Shown: positions 17,601-26,706, counted from the stretch's first letter. The stretch: DNA of 40,719 bases from an uncultured Lachnospiraceae bacterium (GCA_905234245.1 CAJOGN010000012.1:1-40719), one strand, 5' to 3'. Notes: generated from the sequence alone by a model not told the origin. Program-made: numbers and translations.

Positions 17601-18414
17601 ATGTAAGAATAAGGTCGCAAAACCTAAAGTATTTATTCCAGTATTCCCTGGAACTAACTGCGAGTACGATTCAGCTGCCGCATTTGCAAGGGCAGGAGCA
17701 GAGCCAATTGTTAAGGTGTTCAAGAATCAGTCAGCCGAGGATATAAGAGATTCAGTTGATGTATTCACGAAGGCAATTGATGAAGCCCAGATGATTATGT
17801 TCCCAGGTGGCTTCTCAGCTGGTGATGAGCCAGAGGGCTCAGCTAAGTTCTTTGCTACAGCCTTTAGAAATGAGAAGATGAAGGAAGCAATCACTAAGCT
17901 CTTAGAGCGAGATGGACTTGCTCTTGGTATCTGTAACGGCTTCCAGGCGTTAATTAAGCTTGGACTTGTTCCATTTGGCGAGATTCACACACAGACAGCT
18001 GATTCGCCAACATTAACATACAATACAATTAACCGTCATATTAGCAAGATGGTATACACTAAGGTTGTATCTAACAAGTCTCCTTGGCTTATGGGTGCTA
18101 CTCTTGGGGATGTATATACTAACCCTGCATCTCATGGTGAAGGTAGATTTGTTGCTAATCAAGAGTGGCTGAACAAGTTATTTGAAAATGGCCAGGTTGC
18201 CACACAATATGTTAACGAAGCAGGCAATCCTACTATGGATGAAGAGTGGAATATCAATGGTTCTTATATGGCTATTGAAGGAATTACAAGTCCAGATGGT
18301 CGTGTGCTTGGTAAGATGGCTCACTCAGAGCGTCGTGGTGAAAGCGTTGCCATTAACATATATGGTGAGCAGGATATGAAGATATTTGAATCAGGTGTGA
18401 GGTATTTTAGTTAA
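14626..18414 (+). CDS. purL: Phosphoribosylformylglycinamidine synthase, single-chain type
   Basis: Fourth step of purine synthesis: FGAR, ATP and glutamine give FGAM. The 1262-residue chain joins the PurS-like, PurL synthetase and PurQ amidotransferase parts, as in the clostridial single-chain form. Visible motifs are the synthetase segment THNHPTEIEPFGGAATCLGG (about 323-342), the second ATP-domain segment GGKDSMSGTF (about 789), and in the glutaminase part FPGTNCEYD, the nucleophile GICNGFQ (Cys about 1103) and HGEGRF (His about 1169). GGAGG at 14614-14618 marks the start. metH follows 49 bases later, and purC lies far downstream, so the purine genes are scattered here. Confidence 0.97.
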   Translation: MESVRRLYVEKKEKYAVTANSLGAEFKSYLGINVKKVRVLIRYDVENVSEETFERAIKTVFSEPPVDDVYLEEFDYEGRVFSVEYLPGQFDQRADSAEQCIKLLNENEEPIIRSATTYVVEGDISDEEFDAIKSYCINPVDSRETGLQKPDTLVDNFEEPADVEILDGFSSYSEEELNKLYSSLNLAMTFKDFKHIQNYFATDEHRDPTMTEIRVLDTYWSDHCRHTTFSTELKDITFEDGFYRKPIENTYNDYLNNFKELYKDRDDKYVCLMDLALLAMKKLKAEGKLDDQEESDEINACSIVVPVEVDGKSEEWLVNFKNETHNHPTEIEPFGGAATCLGGAIRDPLSGRTYVYQAMRVTGASNPTVSVKDTMEGKLPQKKLVREAAHGYSSYGNQIGLATGYVKEIYHPNYVAKRMEIGAVMGAAPRRAVQRLTSDPGDKIILLGGRTGRDGIGGATGSSKAHNTESTHTCGAEVQKGNPPTERKIQRLFRREEVSYIIKKCNDFGAGGVSVAIGELADGLRVNLDLVPKKYAGLDGTELAISESQERMAVVVAPEDVDKFLAYANEENLEAIEVAEVTESPRLVLEWRGKEIVNLSRAFLDTNGAHQETNVVVEMPDNDKVYTTTVAIPEVKSAVNNKDFRKALLSTVSNLNVCSQKGLVEMFDSSIGAGSVLMPYGGKYQLTETQTMVAKLPVLKGKTDTVTMMSYGFDPFISSWSPYHGACYSVLESVARIVASGGDYKKIRFSFQEYFRRMSEDPHRWSQPFAALLGAYKAQMAFGLPSIGGKDSMSGTFNDIDVPPTLVSFAVDVAKEGDIITPELKKPGNELIFFHVHTDEYDLPDFEHAKKMYDAIHEMIQKKALISAYVMDAYGTIAAIAKMSLGNGLGVNIDETVDLNELCIPGTGCILAEADDITEVDNCMAKHGLTYDYAIAGKINDSGEITYRGESVSCEEMKEAWKKPLEKVFPTRVTEDYSEVKTGLYKTDNIYVCKNKVAKPKVFIPVFPGTNCEYDSAAAFARAGAEPIVKVFKNQSAEDIRDSVDVFTKAIDEAQMIMFPGGFSAGDEPEGSAKFFATAFRNEKMKEAITKLLERDGLALGICNGFQALIKLGLVPFGEIHTQTADSPTLTYNTINRHISKMVYTKVVSNKSPWLMGATLGDVYTNPASHGEGRFVANQEWLNKLFENGQVATQYVNEAGNPTMDEEWNINGSYMAIEGITSPDGRVLGKMAHSERRGESVAINIYGEQDMKIFESGVRYFS

Positions 18415-18463
18415 TCGCACAGATAAGAGAATAAATACTAATATTAGTTGGTGAAGGGATATT

Positions 18464-20887
18464 ATGACTAGAGAAGAATTCAGACATTTAGCAGAAGAAA
18501 AAATAATAATACTTGACGGTGCAACAGGCTCTAATCTCATTAAAGCTGGTATGCCTAATGGGGTATGTCCTGAGAAATGGATAATTGACAATCCTAAGGC
18601 ACTTATTGATTTACAGAGAGAGTACGTCAGGTCTGGTTCTAACATTGTTCTTGCACCAACATTTACAGGAAATAGAATTAAGCTTGCTGAATATGACTTA
18701 GAAGAAGATATTGTAAATATTAATACAAGATTAGTTGAGATATCCAAAGAAGCAGTTGAAGGTAAGGCATATGTTGCAGGCGATATATCAATGACAGGTA
18801 GGTCATTAGAGCCTGTGGGAGATATGCTCTTTGAGGACCTTGTGGATGTATATAAACAGCAGGCTAAGATTCTTGATGCTGCTGGTGTAGATTTATTCAT
18901 AATTGAGACAATGATGAGCCTGCAGGAATGTAGAGCAGCCCTTCTTGCTGTTAAGGAGACAAGCAAGCTTCCTGTTATAGTTTCTCTAACATATAATGAG
19001 GATGGAAGGACACTATATGGCACAAGCCCTGATATTGCAATTATTGTATTACAGAGTATGGGGGCTGACGCTGTTGGCTTAAATTGTTCCCTTGGTCCTA
19101 AGGAACTTGTACCATTGGTGGAGCAGATGGCTGAATATGCTAATGTTCCAATCTTAGCTAAGCCTAATGCGGGGCTTCCTGCATTAATTAATGGCGAATC
19201 AGTATATGACCTTTCACCAGAAGAATTTGTAGAAGGTATGAAGGGGATTATAGAAGCAGGAGCATCAATTGTAGGTGGTTGCTGTGGAACTAATCCTGAA
19301 TATATCAAGCAACTATCTGCATATTGCGTGGATATTAAACCTACAATTAACAATAATCACAAGAGGGTAGTAACCTCTGAACGTGGAAAATGTGATATAA
19401 ATCTTAATGCATGTCTTACAATTGTAGGTGAAAGAATTAACCCTACAGGCAAGAAGAAGCTACAAGAAGAGCTAAGAGCTGGAAACATTGATATTATAGT
19501 TGATTTTGCTAGAGAGCAGGAAGAGGCAGGTGCTGGCATCCTTGATATTAACATGGGAACTAACGGTATTGACGAGAAGGCTATGATGCTAACAGCAATT
19601 AACGAAGTAATTTCCGTTACTAATCTGCCTTTATGTATCGATACCAGCTTTCCTAATATAATGGAAGCTGCACTACGTATATACCCAGGTAGAGCGCTTA
19701 TTAACTCTATTTCCTGCGAAAAAGAGAAGCTAGAAGCTCTTATTCCTTTGGCTAAGAAGTACGGAGCCATGTTCATTGCATTGCCATTATCAGATAATGG
19801 TCTTCCTAAGGACATTACAGAGAAAATGGATAATATTAAATGTATAATTAACAAATGTAAAGAACAAAAAATCGACATAAATGACATGGTTGTTGATATA
19901 TTAGTGACTACTGTTGGAGCTAATCCTAATGCTGCTAAGGAGTGCTTTGAGGTAATTGATTATTGCTACAATGAATTGAAGGTTCCTACTATTTGTGGAC
20001 TTTCTAATATATCATTTGGAATGCCGTCAAGACAGTTTGTTAACAGTGCTTTCCTTAATGTTGCAATATCTAAAGGCCTTACCCTTGCGATAGCTAATCC
20101 ATCACAGGAATTGCTTATGAGTAATGCTTATGCTACGGATTTGTTACTTAATAAAGAGGGTGCATTAGATATTTATCTAAACAGAGCACCTAAGAATGTT
20201 AGTATTGCAGTTGATTCTAAGTCGAAGGATTCCTCTAAGTCTGGTGGCGAGGGGGATTTAGGCGCTTCAGATGCTATATTTGACGCTGTTGTAGGTGGTG
20301 ATAAGTCCAAGATTGTAACGCTATGTAAGGAAGCCATAGACAAAGGTGTTAAAGCCTCAGATATCTTAGATAATAGCCTTATTCCTGGTATTAACAAGGT
20401 GGGAGAGTTATATGATTCTAAGAAATATTTCCTGCCACAGCTTATAGCAGGGGCAGATACTATGGAGCTTGCTATGAATTATCTTGAGCCTCTTATGGTT
20501 AATGCTGATTCTAAGGAAAAAGAAACTATTGTTATGGCAACTGTAGAAGGTGATATACACGATATAGGCAAGAATCTTGTATGTGTTATGCTTAAAAACT
20601 ATGGTTATAACGTAATTGATTTGGGTAAGGATGTGCCTGCTGAGGATATAGTTAAGACAGCCATAGAGAAAAATGCTGCTATTATTGGCTTGTCGGCCCT
20701 TATGACTACAACAATGATGAGAATGGCTGATGTTGTTAAGATTAGAAATGAAATGGGCTGCAAGGCTAAGGTTATTATTGGTGGTGCCTGTGTAACTCCT
20801 TCCTTTGCAAAAGAGATTAGTGCTGATGACTATTCCTCAGATGCAGCTGATTGTGTTAAGGTAGTAAAGAAGCTGTTAGGGGAGTAA
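18464..20887 (+). CDS. metH: B12-dependent methionine synthase, short form without reactivation domain
   Basis: Transfers methyl from 5-methyl-THF through cobalamin to homocysteine. Domains in order are homocysteine-binding (about 1-290; GATGSNL, then zinc ligands in GLNCSLG and GGCCGTN), pterin-binding (about 305-570; ERINPTGKKKL, DINMGTNG), and B12 cap plus B12-binding (about 600-807; the lower-ligand motif DIHDIGKN near 698 and the GLSALMTTTM stretch). At 807 residues it lacks the C-terminal AdoMet reactivation domain of the ~1200-residue enzymes; in clostridia this is often a separate protein, not seen here. GAAGGG lies upstream of the start. The gene may be read from purL (gap 49 bases). 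No S-box or B12 riboswitch was recognised upstream. Confidence 0.94.
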   Translation: MTREEFRHLAEEKIIILDGATGSNLIKAGMPNGVCPEKWIIDNPKALIDLQREYVRSGSNIVLAPTFTGNRIKLAEYDLEEDIVNINTRLVEISKEAVEGKAYVAGDISMTGRSLEPVGDMLFEDLVDVYKQQAKILDAAGVDLFIIETMMSLQECRAALLAVKETSKLPVIVSLTYNEDGRTLYGTSPDIAIIVLQSMGADAVGLNCSLGPKELVPLVEQMAEYANVPILAKPNAGLPALINGESVYDLSPEEFVEGMKGIIEAGASIVGGCCGTNPEYIKQLSAYCVDIKPTINNNHKRVVTSERGKCDINLNACLTIVGERINPTGKKKLQEELRAGNIDIIVDFAREQEEAGAGILDINMGTNGIDEKAMMLTAINEVISVTNLPLCIDTSFPNIMEAALRIYPGRALINSISCEKEKLEALIPLAKKYGAMFIALPLSDNGLPKDITEKMDNIKCIINKCKEQKIDINDMVVDILVTTVGANPNAAKECFEVIDYCYNELKVPTICGLSNISFGMPSRQFVNSAFLNVAISKGLTLAIANPSQELLMSNAYATDLLLNKEGALDIYLNRAPKNVSIAVDSKSKDSSKSGGEGDLGASDAIFDAVVGGDKSKIVTLCKEAIDKGVKASDILDNSLIPGINKVGELYDSKKYFLPQLIAGADTMELAMNYLEPLMVNADSKEKETIVMATVEGDIHDIGKNLVCVMLKNYGYNVIDLGKDVPAEDIVKTAIEKNAAIIGLSALMTTTMMRMADVVKIRNEMGCKAKVIIGGACVTPSFAKEISADDYSSDAADCVKVVKKLLGE

Positions 20888-20912
20888 GTTTTAATATTTC
20901 TTAAAAAATATG

Positions 20913-20942
20913 TTGACGCAAAGCTTTATTATATGATATATT
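20913..20942 (+). promoter_or_regulatory. SigA-type promoter of tRNA-Met
   Basis: TTGACG (20913-20918), 18-base spacer ending in TG-A, TATATT (20937-20942). The start would be near 20949, giving a ~100-base precursor leader before the tRNA. Confidence 0.75.
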
Positions 20943-20950
20943 ATCAGAGT

Positions 20951-21039
20951 TGCACAATGAGTCTCTTAAGGAGTCTCGCCCGATTGTATTTTTCGCTTCG
21001 CGAAAACGGGCTCGACGTGCAGTCACTCGCTTCGCGAGT
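20951..21039 (+). repeat. Double-hairpin leader of the tRNA-Met transcript (element B)
   Basis: The outer stem TGCAC (20951-20955) pairs with GTGCA (21017-21021); inside it, GCCCG pairs with CGGGC around the perfect hairpin TTTTCGC-TTC-GCGAAAA. A second perfect hairpin ACTCGC-TTC-GCGAGT follows (21025-21039), ending 10 bases before the tRNA. The GC-rich arms closed by a TTC (or GAA) loop resemble those of the other intergenic elements. It may guide 5' processing of the tRNA precursor or be an inserted repeat. Confidence 0.6.
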
Positions 21040-21049
21040 AACAGCATAT

Positions 21050-21123
21050 GGCGGGGTGGCTCAACTGGCTAGAGCGTCCGGTTCATACCCGGGAGGTTGA
21101 GAGTTCGAGTCTCTCCCCCGCTA
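21050..21123 (+). tRNA. tRNA-Met (anticodon CAT), elongator type
   Basis: The cloverleaf has acceptor GGCGGGG/CCCCGCT, D arm GCTC-AACTGGCTA-GAGC, anticodon loop TTCATAC, T arm GAGAG-TTCGAGT-CTCTC and discriminator A. The initiator hallmarks (C1-A72 mismatch, three consecutive G-C pairs beside the loop) are absent, which points to elongator tRNA-Met; tRNA-Ile with a modified CAU anticodon cannot be fully excluded. CCA is not encoded. Confidence 0.92.
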
Positions 21124-21134
21124 CTTAGTATTAA

Positions 21135-21170
21135 CGGATAATCAAGTGATTACTTGGTTATCCGTTTTTT
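21135..21170 (+). terminator. Rho-independent terminator of tRNA-Met
   Basis: A 13-base stem 21135-21147/21152-21164 (CGGATAATCAAGT with ACTTGGTTATCCG), loop GATT, then six T. Confidence 0.93.
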
Positions 21171-21199
21171 GTATTCTGATGGTAAATGTTCTTATACTA

Positions 21200-21208
21200 T
21201 GATATAAT
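21200..21208 (+). promoter_or_regulatory. Extended -10 promoter of the 7TM-GGDEF-EAL gene
   Basis: TG-A-TATAAT, 37 bases before the start codon. No clear -35 box. Confidence 0.5.
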
Positions 21209-21245
21209 TTTTAGAAAAGTATATACGTTGACTTGAGGGGTGATT

Positions 21246-23591
21246 ATGAGATATGTAGCGGGTGTTAGTGTTATAATAATTTCATTTATATTGATATTTT
21301 CGCTTAGGCTTAGTAAGCAGGTAAACAGTAAGCTTAGTAATGCTGTTGATGATTTGCTAATAGCAGTTTTATCAGTTGTATTAGCTGATGCAACAATTAT
21401 CTTCTTTAACGATGCTATTATTTGCAACTTGGCATATGCTGGATATTTTTTCTGTAGTGATTTACTGCTGTTCTATTTGATGAGATTTATATTCATCTAT
21501 ATTGATAAAGAGCGCCCTAAGTTCTTGGGAAATGCAGTTATTGTACCTGCAATTGCTCTTGATTTGGCGTTGCTTGTAACTAATAATTTCCATCAATTAA
21601 TGTATGATGTATATCCAACTACGCTGTTTGATAACCTTGATTTTTATAGGTTTACCCCTAATCTACTATTCATTTACCATGGTGTAGTGATATATGGAAT
21701 GGTGTTAGTGTCCATTATAGCGTTAATCAATAAGAGTAAGCAGACATCAGGAATTTACCGTGTGAAAAATGATGTTATGTTAATTCTTATTGTTGTATGT
21801 CTGGCGCTTAATACATATTCATTGTATTTTAAATGGGGATTTGACGTATCAGTAGTAATATACGTAATTGCAGGACTATTGTTCTACTTCTTTACTCTGA
21901 TATATGTTCCTAAGCAGCTTAAAAAGTCCATAGTTAGCCTTGTTGCAGACCAGATTGAGTATGGTCTTACTGTATTTGATGTTGATTTTGTATGCGAATA
22001 TTCTAATAGTAAAGCCATCGATTATTTTGACATTAAGGAAGGCGATGTAATTAAGAGTGACCATAGGCTTTTTGATATTATGGAAGTAGATATGGAGACG
22101 CTGACTAAGTCTTTTAGAAGGAAAAAAGACGAAGATAGTGAAGTGGAAAGAAGCGTCAATAAGCTTGTCAGAATTACTAATGGCAAGGTAATAAGGCTTA
22201 ATGTTGTATACAAGATTCTATATAATAATCTGGGTTATCGAATTGGTTCCTATGTAATTGCCAGAGATATAAGTGCAGAACACGAAGCAATGCTTCTAGA
22301 ACGATATAAATCAACCCACGATGAGCTTACCGGAATTTACAATAAGGATTATTTCTACCAGAGATGTGAAGAGACCTTGGCGGCTAATCCTGATACGGAT
22401 TACTTTATGGTTTCGTCAGATGTGTTGAATTTTAAGCTTGTTAATGACCTCTTTGGGCATGATAAGGGAGATGAGCTTCTATGTCGTATTGCTGACAAGA
22501 TGAGGGAAATATGTGGCGATTATACTGTATATGGCAGGATTGGCGCTGACAAATTCGCTCTTTTGATACCTAAAGACAAATTCTATAGAGATGACTATAT
22601 ATCATATCCAAAAAGCGTTGCATATGTTGATGCTGAAATATACTATCCCCTTACAATATATGTAGGTGTCTACGATATTGTTGATAGGAATATGCCTATT
22701 CATCTTATGTATGATAGAGCTTCTATGGCTATGGATTCTATAAAAGGTGATTATCAGCAAAGGGTTGCTAATTATAGCGAAGATATGCGCGAAAAGGCAA
22801 TGCAGGATCAACAAATGCTTCAAAGCTTTGAAGCAGCTCTAAGGAATTCAGATATTAAGATATATCTTCAGCCTCAGGTTGATTCAGAAGGTAAGGTTAT
22901 TGGTGCTGAGGCGCTTGCTAGATGGGTTGACCCCAAAAAGGGCGTAATACCGCCTATGGACTTTATACCATTACTAGAAAAGAACGGTATGATAGGCCGC
23001 TTGGATGTATATGTATGGAAGCTTGCCTGCAGTAAGCTTGCCGAATGGGAGAAGAGAGGAATTGATTTATCCATATCAGTTAACATTTCACCGAAGGACT
23101 TCTACTACATGGATATTAGCAAGATATTTAAGAATTATCTTAAATTATACGATATAGTGCCTTCTAAGCTTCATCTTGAGATTACAGAAACAGCGGTATT
23201 CAATAATGTGCCTAAGCAGGTTAGCTTGATTGAGGAATTGCAGAATCTTGATTATGTAGTTGAGATGGATGACTTTGGAAGTGGCTTTTCTTCCCTTAAT
23301 ATGCTCAAAGACATTCCTGTAGATGTAGTTAAGATTGATATGGCCTTTCTTCAGAAGACCGAAAATGTGGATAAGGCCAGGATTATCTTATCTTCAATAA
23401 TTTCACTATGTAAGAAGCTAGATATAGCTACGGTTGTCGAAGGCGTAGAGACAAGTGCTCAGTTAGAATTCTTAGTTGAGGAAGGGGCAGATATGTTCCA
23501 AGGCTATTTCTTCTCAAAGCCTATTCCTGTGGAAGAATTTGAGGAGGCTTATTGTGGTGGGCATACGGTAGATTTTTCTTATGAATTATGA
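21246..23591 (+). CDS. Membrane 7TM-PAS-GGDEF(degenerate)-EAL c-di-GMP phosphodiesterase
   Basis: About seven TM helices in residues 1-220 resemble the N-terminal 7TM sensor of some histidine kinases, followed by a PAS-like region (about 230-345). A GGDEF domain follows (about 350-490); its signature is GADKF (about 433) instead of GGDEF, so it probably does not make c-di-GMP, though it might bind GTP. The EAL domain (about 510-775) has the expected catalytic set: GAEALARW, NISPKDF, LEITET, DDFGSGFSSL, VVKID, EGVET and the final QGYFFSKP. It should hydrolyse c-di-GMP in response to a membrane signal. I prefer ATG at 21246, with GAGGGG at 21235-21240, to an in-frame GTG at 21240 that overlaps that site. 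Confidence 0.9.
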   Translation: MRYVAGVSVIIISFILIFSLRLSKQVNSKLSNAVDDLLIAVLSVVLADATIIFFNDAIICNLAYAGYFFCSDLLLFYLMRFIFIYIDKERPKFLGNAVIVPAIALDLALLVTNNFHQLMYDVYPTTLFDNLDFYRFTPNLLFIYHGVVIYGMVLVSIIALINKSKQTSGIYRVKNDVMLILIVVCLALNTYSLYFKWGFDVSVVIYVIAGLLFYFFTLIYVPKQLKKSIVSLVADQIEYGLTVFDVDFVCEYSNSKAIDYFDIKEGDVIKSDHRLFDIMEVDMETLTKSFRRKKDEDSEVERSVNKLVRITNGKVIRLNVVYKILYNNLGYRIGSYVIARDISAEHEAMLLERYKSTHDELTGIYNKDYFYQRCEETLAANPDTDYFMVSSDVLNFKLVNDLFGHDKGDELLCRIADKMREICGDYTVYGRIGADKFALLIPKDKFYRDDYISYPKSVAYVDAEIYYPLTIYVGVYDIVDRNMPIHLMYDRASMAMDSIKGDYQQRVANYSEDMREKAMQDQQMLQSFEAALRNSDIKIYLQPQVDSEGKVIGAEALARWVDPKKGVIPPMDFIPLLEKNGMIGRLDVYVWKLACSKLAEWEKRGIDLSISVNISPKDFYYMDISKIFKNYLKLYDIVPSKLHLEITETAVFNNVPKQVSLIEELQNLDYVVEMDDFGSGFSSLNMLKDIPVDVVKIDMAFLQKTENVDKARIILSSIISLCKKLDIATVVEGVETSAQLEFLVEEGADMFQGYFFSKPIPVEEFEEAYCGGHTVDFSYEL

Positions 23592-23651
23592 TACAATTTC
23601 CTTTAATGGATTTGGTGTATATTACTAAATATGTAAGGAGTGTGAGGGGTT

Positions 23652-24119
23652 ATGAGAATAGGAAATGGATATGATGTACATAAGCTGGTTGAAGGAAGAG
23701 ACTTGATATTAGGAGGCGTTAAGATTGAGCATTCTAAGGGCTTGCTTGGTCATTCTGATGCTGATGTTCTTACACATTCAGTTATGGATGCGTTGCTGGG
23801 GGCTGCAGGTAAGGGTGATATAGGCTTACATTTTCCAGATACAGACCCATCCTTAGAGGGTGTATCTTCTATGCAGCTTCTAGAGCAGGTTATGGAACTG
23901 CTTGAGAAGGATAATTACAGAGTGGTAAATGTTGATGCTACAATTATTGCTCAGGCTCCAAAGCTTAGACCATATATTAATGCTATGGAGGAGAATATTG
24001 CATCTGTAATTCATTGTGATATCTCACATGTTAATATTAAGGCTACTACAGAGGAGCATATGGGCTTTACTGGAAGAGAAGAAGGCATAAGCGCTAATTG
24101 TGTATGCCTCATAGAATAA
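23652..24119 (+). CDS. ispF: 2-C-methyl-D-erythritol 2,4-cyclodiphosphate synthase
   Basis: Fifth step of the MEP route to isoprenoids. The 155-residue protein is of normal length and shows the zinc ligands in GYDVH (Asp8, His10) and [10 protein letters not shown] (His about 34 and 42), the segment [12 protein letters not shown], and the C-terminal [21 protein letters not shown] lies before the start, and a possible TG-A-TACAAT promoter overlaps the end of the previous gene (23589-23597). It heads the conserved ispF-cysE-cysS-mrnC-rlmB-sigH order known from Bacillus and clostridia, here without gltX. Confidence 0.97.
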   Translation: MRIGNGYDVHKLVEGRDLILGGVKIEHSKGLLGHSDADVLTHSVMDALLGAAGKGDIGLHFPDTDPSLEGVSSMQLLEQVMELLEKDNYRVVNVDATIIAQAPKLRPYINAMEENIASVIHCDISHVNIKATTEEHMGFTGREEGISANCVCLIE

Positions 24120-24130
24120 ATGAAAGGAAA

Positions 24131-24156
24131 ATCTGTACATTTTACAGATGTATAAT
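24131..24156 (+). promoter_or_regulatory. Inverted repeat adjoining a possible cysE promoter
   Basis: ATCTGTA-cattt-TACAGAT (24131-24137/24143-24149) is a perfect 7-base inverted repeat, followed after one base by TATAAT (24151-24156). It could be an operator of the cysteine genes, or a hairpin at the end of ispF. No regulator is identified. Confidence 0.4.
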
Positions 24157-24176
24157 AATTAATTCAGGATATAATT

Positions 24177-24881
24177 ATGGGTGAAGAGGTTAATAATAAG
24201 CCTGAACGCAAAGGGTTTATTGCAAGATATAAAGAAGAATTCAATGTAATTAAAGAAAGAGATCCTGCTATAAAGTCAATATGGGAGGTGCTGCTATATC
24301 CTAGCTTCAAGGTTATGATTAAGTATAGGAAAGCTCACAAGCTTTATCTTAAGGGTCATTATTTCAGGGCAAGACGCATATCCCAGAAGGCTGCTAGAAA
24401 GACAGGAATTGAGATACATCCTGGTGCTACCATTGGTAAAGGGTTCTTTATCGACCATGGTAGTGGGGTTGTTATTGGTGAGACTACAATTATTGGTGAT
24501 AATGTCACACTTTATCAGGGTGTAACACTTGGTGGAACTGGTAAGGAATGTGGCAAGCGTCATCCGACCATAGGTAATAATGTTATGATTTCTGTTGGAG
24601 CTAAGGTTCTTGGCTCCTTTACTGTGGGTGATAATTCTAAGATTGGCGCAGGGTCTGTGGTAATTGAAGAGGTTCCGCCTAATTGTACAGTTGTAGGTGT
24701 TCCAGGTCGAATAGTAAAGCAGGATAATGTGAAGGTTCCACCTAGGGAAACTATGGACCAGATTCATCTGCCTGATCCTGTTAAGGATGATATCAATGTT
24801 CTCAAGCATGAGAATTCAGAACTGGTTAGTCGTCTACTTGAATTGGAAGATAAAGTAAGGGAGTTGCAGAAAGGGAAATAA
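24177..24881 (+). CDS. cysE: Serine O-acetyltransferase
   Basis: Makes O-acetylserine from serine and acetyl-CoA, the precursor of cysteine. The 234-residue protein has the N-terminal helical part and then the left-handed beta-helix of hexapeptide repeats: [20 protein letters not shown] (catalytic Asp-His pair), [20 protein letters not shown], the [19 protein letters not shown] loop, and [12 protein letters not shown]-terminal coiled-coil-like tail extends to 234 residues. AGGA lies upstream. It overlaps cysS by one base, linking precursor supply with cysteinyl-tRNA synthesis as in Bacillus. Confidence 0.96.
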   Translation: MGEEVNNKPERKGFIARYKEEFNVIKERDPAIKSIWEVLLYPSFKVMIKYRKAHKLYLKGHYFRARRISQKAARKTGIEIHPGATIGKGFFIDHGSGVVIGETTIIGDNVTLYQGVTLGGTGKECGKRHPTIGNNVMISVGAKVLGSFTVGDNSKIGAGSVVIEEVPPNCTVVGVPGRIVKQDNVKVPPRETMDQIHLPDPVKDDINVLKHENSELVSRLLELEDKVRELQKGK

Positions 24882-26281
24882 TGAGAATTTACAATACATT
24901 AACGAAGTCAAAAGAAGAATTTAAGCCAATTGAAGAGGGCAAGGTTAGCATGTATGTGTGCGGCCCTACTGTGTATAATTATATTCATATTGGCAATGCC
25001 AGACCTATGATTGTCTTCGATACTGTCAGAAGATATATGGAATATAAGGGCTTAGATGTTAATTATGTATCTAACTTTACTGATGTTGATGACAAGATTA
25101 TCAAGAAGGCACTTGAAGAAGGTGTTGATAGTGAAGTGATATCTAAGAGGTATATAGAGGAATGTAAGAAGGATATGGAAGGCCTTAATGTAAAGCCTGC
25201 AACAGTTCATCCTCTTGCTACAGAAGAGATTTCTGGAATGATTGATATGATATCAACTCTTATTGATAAGGGATATGCTTACAAGGCTGATGATGGTACT
25301 GTATATTATCGAACCAGGAAATTCACTGATTATGGCAAGCTGTCTCATAAGAATATTGATGATTTAGAGGCAGGTCACAGGAGTATTAATGTAACTGGTG
25401 AGCTTAAGGAAGACCCACTTGATTTCGTGCTTTGGAAGCCTAAGAAGGAAGGAGAGCCTTATTGGGAGTCACCTTGGAGCGATGGTAGACCAGGCTGGCA
25501 TATTGAGTGTTCTGTCATGTCTAAGAAGTATCTTGGTGACAGCATCGACATACATGCAGGGGGAGAGGACTTGATATTCCCTCATCATGAGAACGAGATT
25601 GCCCAGTCAGAGGCGGCTAATGGTAAGACATTTGCCAATTATTGGATGCATAACGGATTCCTTAATATTGATAATAAGAAGATGAGTAAGTCCCTTGGCA
25701 ATTTCTTTACAGTTAGAGAGATTGCTGATAAGTACGACCTACAGGTGCTTAGGTTCTTTATGTTAAGCGCTCATTACAGAAGTCCGCTTAATTTCAGTGC
25801 TGAGCTAATGGAGTCTGCTAAGTCAGGCTTAGATAGAATCCATAATTCCTATGACAACTTAATGTATCTATATGAGAATGCTTCAACTGATGAAGCTGAT
25901 GAATCAGAATACAAGGAAGCAGTAGATAAGTACATTAAGAAATTCGAAGAGGCTATGGAGGATGATTTCAACACAGCTGATGCGATTTCTGCTGTATTTG
26001 AGCTGGTAAAATACATCAATCAGAATGTTGATGATAATACAGCTAAGAACGTGCTTAAGCTATTTATTGATAATCTGACAATGCTATGTGATATCCTTGG
26101 CATTATTCTTAAGAAGGAGGAGAAGCTTCTTGATGCTGATATTGAGAAAATGATTGAAGAAAGACAACAGGCAAGAAAGAATAAGGACTTTGCTACAGCA
26201 GACAGGATTAGAGACGAGCTTCTTAGCAAGGGAATTGTCCTAGAAGACACAAGAGAAGGTGTAAAGTATAAATGGCTTTAA
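24881..26281 (+). CDS. cysS: Cysteinyl-tRNA synthetase
   Basis: A class I aminoacyl-tRNA synthetase of 466 residues, the usual bacterial length. It has the HIGH-type motif IHIGNARP (about 35), the KMSKS motif at about 267-271, and zinc ligands from CGPTVYN (Cys about 28), WHIECSVMS (Cys about 209) and [12 protein letters not shown] (His, Glu about 234-238). The C-terminal part shows the helical domain and [17 protein letters not shown] ending. The ATG overlaps the cysE stop by one base, and its own 3' end overlaps mrnC by 10 bases, so the cluster is tightly coupled. Confidence 0.98.
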   Translation: MRIYNTLTKSKEEFKPIEEGKVSMYVCGPTVYNYIHIGNARPMIVFDTVRRYMEYKGLDVNYVSNFTDVDDKIIKKALEEGVDSEVISKRYIEECKKDMEGLNVKPATVHPLATEEISGMIDMISTLIDKGYAYKADDGTVYYRTRKFTDYGKLSHKNIDDLEAGHRSINVTGELKEDPLDFVLWKPKKEGEPYWESPWSDGRPGWHIECSVMSKKYLGDSIDIHAGGEDLIFPHHENEIAQSEAANGKTFANYWMHNGFLNIDNKKMSKSLGNFFTVREIADKYDLQVLRFFMLSAHYRSPLNFSAELMESAKSGLDRIHNSYDNLMYLYENASTDEADESEYKEAVDKYIKKFEEAMEDDFNTADAISAVFELVKYINQNVDDNTAKNVLKLFIDNLTMLCDILGIILKKEEKLLDADIEKMIEERQQARKNKDFATADRIRDELLSKGIVLEDTREGVKYKWL

Positions 26282-26706
26282 ATCAGGAAATAATAGATTA
26301 TTTTGAAGGTAAAGAGGTGGATATTAAGACATATTCACCTCTTACATTTGCGTATATAGGAGATGATGTATTCGACTTAGTAATTAGGACTATTGTGGTT
26401 AACAAGGGCAATACATCACCTAATAAGCTTCATAATATGGTAATACACTATGTTAGCGCCAAGGCACAGGCTAAGATGTATGACGCTATTAATCCCTTAC
26501 TTAATGATGAGGAACAAGACGTCCTTAGAAGAGGGCGTAATTCCAAGCCTCATACTAAGGCGAAGAATGCAAGTAGCGCAGATTATATGAAGGCTACGGC
26601 TCTAGAGACATTAATAGGATATCTGTATCTAAGGGACGATATGGAGAGAATATTTGAATTAATTAAAATAGGAATTAACAAAATAGAGGAAGAAAATGAG
26701 AGATAA
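26272..26706 (+). CDS. mrnC: Mini-ribonuclease 3 (23S rRNA maturation)
   Basis: A 144-residue RNase III-type catalytic domain without an RNA-binding domain; it trims 23S rRNA precursor ends in Firmicutes. Visible features are [13 protein letters not shown] (catalytic Asp about 31) and the conserved RRGRNSK stretch, then [12 protein letters not shown], which holds the second acidic site. The start lies within the end of cysS, preceded by GAGAAGG. The gene sits in its conserved place between cysS and rlmB. Confidence 0.95.
   Translation: MALNQEIIDYFEGKEVDIKTYSPLTFAYIGDDVFDLVIRTIVVNKGNTSPNKLHNMVIHYVSAKAQAKMYDAINPLLNDEEQDVLRRGRNSKPHTKAKNASSADYMKATALETLIGYLYLRDDMERIFELIKIGINKIEEENER

Noticed and set aside
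18415-18463. SAM or B12 riboswitch before metH
   Set aside because: The 49-base gap is too short and shows only a 12-base palindrome, ACTAATATTAGT.
18391-19353. A 320-codon open frame on the minus strand opposite metH
   Set aside because: It lies antisense to a clear metH frame, has no ribosome site, and its product is low-complexity Ser/Ile/Leu-rich, as expected from a shadow of a codon-biased gene.
24294-24809. A 171-codon minus-strand frame opposite cysE
   Set aside because: Fully inside a well-identified serine acetyltransferase; no recognisable product.
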